NCBI GenBank assembly: GCA_964506645.1
Contig: CAZDML010000029.1
Location: forward strand, 1 to 18,724
DNA: 18,724 bases
Direction: 5' to 3'
Source: CAZDML01 sp964506645
GTDB lineage: Bacteria > Elusimicrobiota > Elusimicrobia > 2-01-FULL-59-12
This document shows positions 15,174 to 18,724 of the stretch, one piece after another. The stretch's first letter is position 1. The number at the start of each line of letters is the position of its first letter. The notes beneath the pieces are model-generated. The model had not been told where the DNA came from. It searched no databases and saw nothing but the letters and a program-made list of their open reading frames with translations. The position numbers and the translations under genes were made by a program.

Positions 15174-15794
15174 ATGGCTGAAACCAACGGCGCCCCCATT
15201 ACGGCGGGCCAAATTCAAGAATTACGCGAAGCAACCGGCGCAGGAATTATGGAATGTAAAAAAGCACTCCAGGAAGCGCACGGCAATATGGACAAAGCCA
15301 AAGCGTGGTTGCGAGATCGCGGCGTTGCGATTGCCGCGAAGAAAGGCGGACGTTTGGCGAAAGAAGGTCTCGTGGGTAGCTACATTCACGCGGGCGGCAA
15401 GCTGGGCGTGCTTGTGGAGCTAAGCTGTGAAACCGACTTTGTAGCGCGTACGGAAGATTTCCAAAATCTGCTGCGCGAGCTTTGCATGCAGATTGCTGCA
15501 ACAGCACCGCGCTGGGTCTCCCGTGAACAGGTTCCGGCTGAAGCAATGGAAGAAAAGCGCAAACAATTCGAAGCCGAAGCGATGAAAGAAAAGAAACCCG
15601 CTGCCGTAGCAGCGAAAATCGCCGAGGGAAAGCTCGACAAGTATCTGTCTGAATTCTGTCTTCTGGAACAGCCGTATGTTCGCGAACCGTCTGGTAAAGT
15701 GAAGATCAAAGATCTTCTCACGGAAGCGGTGGCGAAGATGGGTGAGAACGTTCTGGTTCGCCGTTTCGTTCGTTTTCAAGTCGGCGCAGAATAG
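15174..15794 (+). CDS. tsf: Translation elongation factor Ts (short form)
   Basis: GDP-exchange factor for EF-Tu, 206 residues. The N-terminal UBA-like domain holds IQELREATGAGIMECKKAL (14-32). The EF-Tu contact motif appears as CETDFVAR (85-92). The charged middle (about 125-165) and the C-terminal NVLVRRFVRF end are normal. It is shorter than the E. coli protein (283) and resembles the compact form of Thermus and many other phyla, so it is not truncated. AAGG about 11 bases upstream is the ribosome-binding site. 64 bases separate it from pyrH. Confidence 0.97.
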   Translation: MAETNGAPITAGQIQELREATGAGIMECKKALQEAHGNMDKAKAWLRDRGVAIAAKKGGRLAKEGLVGSYIHAGGKLGVLVELSCETDFVARTEDFQNLLRELCMQIAATAPRWVSREQVPAEAMEEKRKQFEAEAMKEKKPAAVAAKIAEGKLDKYLSEFCLLEQPYVREPSGKVKIKDLLTEAVAKMGENVLVRRFVRFQVGAE

Positions 15795-15812
15795 TCGTCC
15801 GATCTCGCTGTT

Positions 15813-15845
15813 GGCCTCGCATGAGGTCTAAAATCTATCTATAAT
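15813..15845 (+). promoter_or_regulatory. Hairpin and -10-like box before pyrH
   Basis: A 6-bp hairpin (GGCCTC at 15813-15818, GCAT loop, GAGGTC at 15823-15828) is followed by TATAAT at 15840-15845. No convincing -35 is seen at the right distance. If used, transcription would begin about 7 bases before the pyrH ATG, which has no Shine-Dalgarno. It may be a secondary promoter, or simply a partial terminator plus chance. Confidence 0.3.
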
Positions 15846-15858
15846 CACTCCTACAGCG

Positions 15859-16578
15859 ATGGCATCCCGTAAATTCAAGCGAGTCCTTTTAAAAATCTCC
15901 GGTGAAGCATTCCGCGGCAAAGAGCGGTATGGTATCGACGTGGATGCCGTTCATGGCTGGGCCAAAGAAATCGCGCAATCGCTTTCCGGTAAAGTACAGC
16001 TCTCAATTGTTGTCGGCGGAGGAAACATCTGGCGGGGCACATCCGACCGTGCACGTGGCATCGACCGGGTGACGGCGGATTACATGGGCATGATGGCGAC
16101 TGTTATTAACTCGCTGGCTCTGCAGGATGCGCTGGAAAGCATGGACGTGCCGACCCGCGTTCAGAGCGCGATCGAAATCTCTAAACTGGCTGAACCCTAC
16201 ATCCGCCGCCGTGCCATCCGTCATCTTGAAAAGGGTCGCGTTGTGATCTTTGCAGGGGGTACCGGCAACCCTTATTTTTCAACCGATACGACAGCCGCAC
16301 TTCGAGCTGTAGAAATCAGCGCCGACGTGTTGCTCAAAGCCACTCAAGTGGATGGTGTTTACTCGGATGATCCGCGCACCAATCCAAAAGCCAAGCGCTT
16401 GAACGAACTCACGGCGATGGAAGCGATTCGTAAGCGACTGCGCGTGATGGATACTACCGCTTTTTCTCTGTGCATGGAAAATAAACTGCCCATCGTTGTT
16501 TTTAGCCTCTACCGACCTGGCAACATCCGCCGCGTCGTTCAAGGCGAAGCCGTTGGTACTCTGATTCGGAGCGAATAA
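15859..16578 (+). CDS. pyrH: Uridylate kinase (UMP kinase)
   Basis: Phosphorylates UMP to UDP with ATP in pyrimidine nucleotide synthesis; hexameric, amino-acid-kinase fold (239 residues). Motifs: KRVLLKISGEAFRG (7-20), VVGGGNIWRG (51-60), ADYMGMMATVINSLALQDAL (73-92), AGGTGNPYFSTDTTAALRA (132-150) and the K-x-T-x-VDGVYSDDP segment (160-172). No ribosome-binding site is apparent before the ATG. The stop overlaps the frr start by one base. Position between tsf and frr is the common bacterial order. Confidence 0.97.
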   Translation: MASRKFKRVLLKISGEAFRGKERYGIDVDAVHGWAKEIAQSLSGKVQLSIVVGGGNIWRGTSDRARGIDRVTADYMGMMATVINSLALQDALESMDVPTRVQSAIEISKLAEPYIRRRAIRHLEKGRVVIFAGGTGNPYFSTDTTAALRAVEISADVLLKATQVDGVYSDDPRTNPKAKRLNELTAMEAIRKRLRVMDTTAFSLCMENKLPIVVFSLYRPGNIRRVVQGEAVGTLIRSE

Positions 16579-17138
16579 TGTCTGTCCAAGCCCTGCTCGG
16601 TCCCCTTGAAGAACAGATGAAAAAAACCCTCGATAAAATGCGAGGGGATTTTGGAACATTGCGTACAGGCCGCGCCAGTGGTGCGATCCTCGAAAATATC
16701 CGTGTAGATTATTACGGCGCGATGACGCCACTGAACCAGCTCGCCAATATCGGTGCGCCGGAAGCGCGCACCCTGGAAATTCGCCCCTGGGACAAAGCCT
16801 CGCTTCAGGAAATTGAAAAGGCCATTTTAAAATCCGACCTTGGCCTCACGCCGAACAGTGACGGTTCAATGATTCGACTGCAAATCCCGGCGCTTACCGA
16901 AGATCGCCGCAAAGATTTGATTAAAGCGGTTCGTAAAATGGCAGAAGAATACCGCGTTGTGATTCGTAACGAACGTCGAGACGCCATTGAACGGCTTAAA
17001 AAATCCGAGAAAGCGAAAGAAATTAGCGAAGACGATCGCACGCTAGGCGAACAGCAAATCCAGAAAATGACGGATCTGTACGTTAAGAAAGTGGATGACA
17101 TGCTGACGGCCAAAGAACGCGATATCATGGAAGTCTAG
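16578..17138 (+). CDS. frr: Ribosome recycling factor
   Basis: Splits post-termination ribosomes together with EF-G. It has 186 residues, the standard length, and a two-domain layout: long alpha-helical bundle plus beta domain. Conserved stretches: LRTGRASGAILENIRVDYYG, PLNQLANI, the EIRPWDKASLQEIEKAI region, RLQIPALTEDRRKDL and VRNxRRDA-like IRNERRDAIE. Overlaps the pyrH stop by one base with GGAG just upstream; 11 bases to uppS. Confidence 0.98.
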   Translation: MSVQALLGPLEEQMKKTLDKMRGDFGTLRTGRASGAILENIRVDYYGAMTPLNQLANIGAPEARTLEIRPWDKASLQEIEKAILKSDLGLTPNSDGSMIRLQIPALTEDRRKDLIKAVRKMAEEYRVVIRNERRDAIERLKKSEKAKEISEDDRTLGEQQIQKMTDLYVKKVDDMLTAKERDIMEV

Positions 17139-17149
17139 CCGAACCGGCT

Positions 17150-17905
17150 ATGGTGTCCTCTCTCTTGCTCCGATCGAAACCCTCTGCTGCCAGCGAACAA
17201 GCCATCCTCCGAGAGCTCGACGCTCATAAAATTCCGCGCCACATCGCTATTATCATGGACGGCAACGGTCGTTGGGCCAAACAGCGCCACATGCCTCGTA
17301 TTTTCGGTCACCGTGCGGGCATTACTTCAGTCCGGGAAGCCGTCCGCGCCTGCGGGGAGTTAGGCGTTAAAGTTTTGACCCTGTACGCTTTTTCATCTGA
17401 GAATTGGATTCGTCCTTCCACCGAGGTTCAGGCGCTGATGCGACTTTTGGAAGATTACCTCCAGCGTGAACTTCCGGAACTGCAGACCAATAATGTCCAG
17501 CTGCGTGCCATCGGTCGTATCCACGCGCTCCCTCAGGGCGCTCAAAATCAGCTACGCAAAACGATTGAGGCTACGGCTAAAAACACAGGATTGATTTTGA
17601 ATCTCGCGCTCAATTACGGGGGTCGTCAGGAAATTATTGACGCTTGCAACCGCGCATTGCACGATAAGATTAAAAAAATCGATGAGGTCGAATTCTCGCG
17701 CTATCTGTATACAACCGACTGTCCGGATCCTGACCTTTTGATCCGCACCTCAGGCGAAATGCGTATTTCTAATTTCCTGCTCTGGCAGATTGCGTATGCC
17801 GAGATCTACATTACACAGACCCCCTGGCCGGAATTCCGCCGCCTCCATCTCTACAAAGCCATCGCGGATTATCAGCGCCGTGAGCGCCGTTTCGGGGGGC
17901 TCTAG
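17150..17905 (+). CDS. uppS: Isoprenyl transferase (undecaprenyl diphosphate synthase)
   Basis: cis-Prenyltransferase (251 residues) that extends farnesyl diphosphate to the C55 carrier used for peptidoglycan and other wall polymers. Motifs: HIAIIMDGNGRWAK (31-44) with catalytic Asp37, GHRAG, LTLYAFSSENW, LNYGGRQEI, and DLLIRTSGEMRISNFLLWQ followed by AYAE, which bind substrate and magnesium. The first about 25 residues are a non-conserved leader. There is no good Shine-Dalgarno before ATG 17150 and GTG 17153 is equally possible. Nine bases lie between its stop and cdsA. Confidence 0.96.
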   Translation: MVSSLLLRSKPSAASEQAILRELDAHKIPRHIAIIMDGNGRWAKQRHMPRIFGHRAGITSVREAVRACGELGVKVLTLYAFSSENWIRPSTEVQALMRLLEDYLQRELPELQTNNVQLRAIGRIHALPQGAQNQLRKTIEATAKNTGLILNLALNYGGRQEIIDACNRALHDKIKKIDEVEFSRYLYTTDCPDPDLLIRTSGEMRISNFLLWQIAYAEIYITQTPWPEFRRLHLYKAIADYQRRERRFGGL

Positions 17906-17914
17906 GCCTCTCGC

Positions 17915-18724
17915 ATGCTCCTTCCCCGCGTCTTAACGGCCCTGGTCGGCATCCCCTTTCTCCTCGCTTCTATTTATTTTGGTAGTTTGCCTTTTTTCTT
18001 TTTCTTTCTGGGCGTGGTCCTGCTGGGGCTGCGCGAGTTTTATTATTTAGCGGAAGAGTCCGGCTACCCCTGTTACTCCTGGATCGGTCTGGCGATGGGG
18101 GGGCTTTTGTTCTGTTCTGTTTTTTTGAATGGAGTTGCCTTTGGCCAAGTCACCGACAACCAGTCGACCTCGTTTTTCATCGCCCTCATTCTGATCGTGC
18201 TGGTGATGCGAAGTTTGACACGTGGAGCCACAGAAACATTGCTTTCGGAATGGGCTGTCACCCTTTTCGGTATTTTCTATGTGTCCTGGTCGCTCTCCCA
18301 TTTACTTCTATTGCGTGACCTGCGGCCGTATGGGCAAACCGTGACCTATATGCTTTTTGTCATGATCTGGTCGGCAGATATTTTTGCTTACCTGGTTGGC
18401 AAGAAATGGGGCAAGCGTAAGCTGGCAGAATCGGTCAGCCCAAAGAAAACCTGGGAAGGTACCTTTGCCGGCGTGGGCGCAGCCGTTGTTGCGGCGCTGC
18501 TTTTCCAGGTTTGTTCCCTCAAAGGGCTTCTTCGCGTACCAGAAGCAGCGTTATTGGGTGTTGTGATCGGGGTGTTGTCGCTCGTCTCCGATTTGGGCGA
18601 GTCTCTGATTAAACGCAGTGCCGGGGTTAAAGACTCTTCCAATCTATTGCCGGGTCATGGCGGCGTGCTGGATCGTTTTGATTCTTTTTTACTTACCGCG
18701 CCAATATTCTACTACTACTGGGCA
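17915..18724 (+). CDS. cdsA: Phosphatidate cytidylyltransferase, runs off window end
   Basis: Makes CDP-diacylglycerol from phosphatidate and CTP, the branch point to all phospholipids. Open from ATG 17915 to the last base (270 codons, no stop). Several hydrophobic helices fill the first about 200 residues. Then come D-IFAYLVGKKWGKRKL and SPKKTWEGT, and the full CdsA signature at about 225-257 (SDLGESLIKRSAGVKDSSN, LLPGHGGVLDRFDS) with its metal-binding Asp residues. Only a few C-terminal residues should be missing. The start MLLPRVLTALVGIPFLL matches the usual family beginning. It closes the rpsB-tsf-pyrH-frr-uppS-cdsA cluster seen in many bacteria. Confidence 0.95.
   Translation, partial: MLLPRVLTALVGIPFLLASIYFGSLPFFFFFLGVVLLGLREFYYLAEESGYPCYSWIGLAMGGLLFCSVFLNGVAFGQVTDNQSTSFFIALILIVLVMRSLTRGATETLLSEWAVTLFGIFYVSWSLSHLLLLRDLRPYGQTVTYMLFVMIWSADIFAYLVGKKWGKRKLAESVSPKKTWEGTFAGVGAAVVAALLFQVCSLKGLLRVPEAALLGVVIGVLSLVSDLGESLIKRSAGVKDSSNLLPGHGGVLDRFDSFLLTAPIFYYYWA

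Noticed and set aside
15174..15794. tsf as a truncated EF-Ts
   Set aside because: The short 200-residue form is normal in many phyla and both ends are intact.

Overview
The window is an 18.7 kb piece of a bacterial chromosome of moderately high GC (mid-50s by eye). Every recognisable gene lies on the + strand, tightly packed. There are no tRNA, rRNA, CRISPR or insertion-sequence signatures. The genes are housekeeping and respiratory. TatC, a UbiE/MenG-type quinone methyltransferase, UppS/CdsA and a proton-pumping complex I module point to a free-respiring, probably Gram-negative-type bacterium. I cannot assign a phylum from this sequence. A 59-residue single-histone-fold gene recalls lineages in which short bacterial histones are known (for example Bdellovibrio and Leptospira), and a poorly cultured phylum is plausible, but that is inference. 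A run of 10 N shows that this is a scaffolded, probably metagenomic or draft, assembly.

Layout. (1) Positions 1-2184: the 3' part of a biotin-protein ligase (birA), then a cysteine synthase (cysM/cysK type) overlapping by one base a JAMM-motif metallopeptidase of the Mec type. (2) Positions 2181-3194: a promoter-like site at the end of the peptidase gene, an unlisted 59-codon bacterial histone gene, and a UbiE/MenG methyltransferase. (3) Positions 3188-12470: a compact complex I operon in the order nuoA-B-C-D-H-J-K-L-M-N. It has no nuoE, nuoF, nuoG or nuoI, so it encodes the membrane arm and most of the quinone-reducing connecting module but neither the NADH-oxidising module nor the NuoI ferredoxin subunit. 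(4) Positions 12467-14279: a polyprenyl diphosphate synthase that overlaps nuoN by 4 bases and is interrupted near its C-terminus by the N gap, an intergenic palindrome made of 8-bp modules, tatC, and a strong intrinsic terminator. (5) Positions 14277-18724: a fresh promoter followed by the classic rpsB-tsf-pyrH-frr-uppS-cdsA cluster, with cdsA running off the end.

How the genes fit together: UbiE/MenG upstream of nuoA and the polyprenyl synthase downstream of nuoN would together supply head-group methylation and the isoprenoid tail of the quinone that the Nuo complex reduces. Genes 3-4 therefore look like a quinone plus quinone-reductase unit. The last block couples translation (S2, EF-Ts, ribosome recycling) with UMP kinase and the undecaprenyl and CDP-diacylglycerol steps of envelope synthesis.

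The two points most worth following are the tiny histone gene and the complex I operon lacking E/F/G/I. The 8-bp-periodic palindrome beside the assembly gap is a third, possibly a dispersed repeat family.
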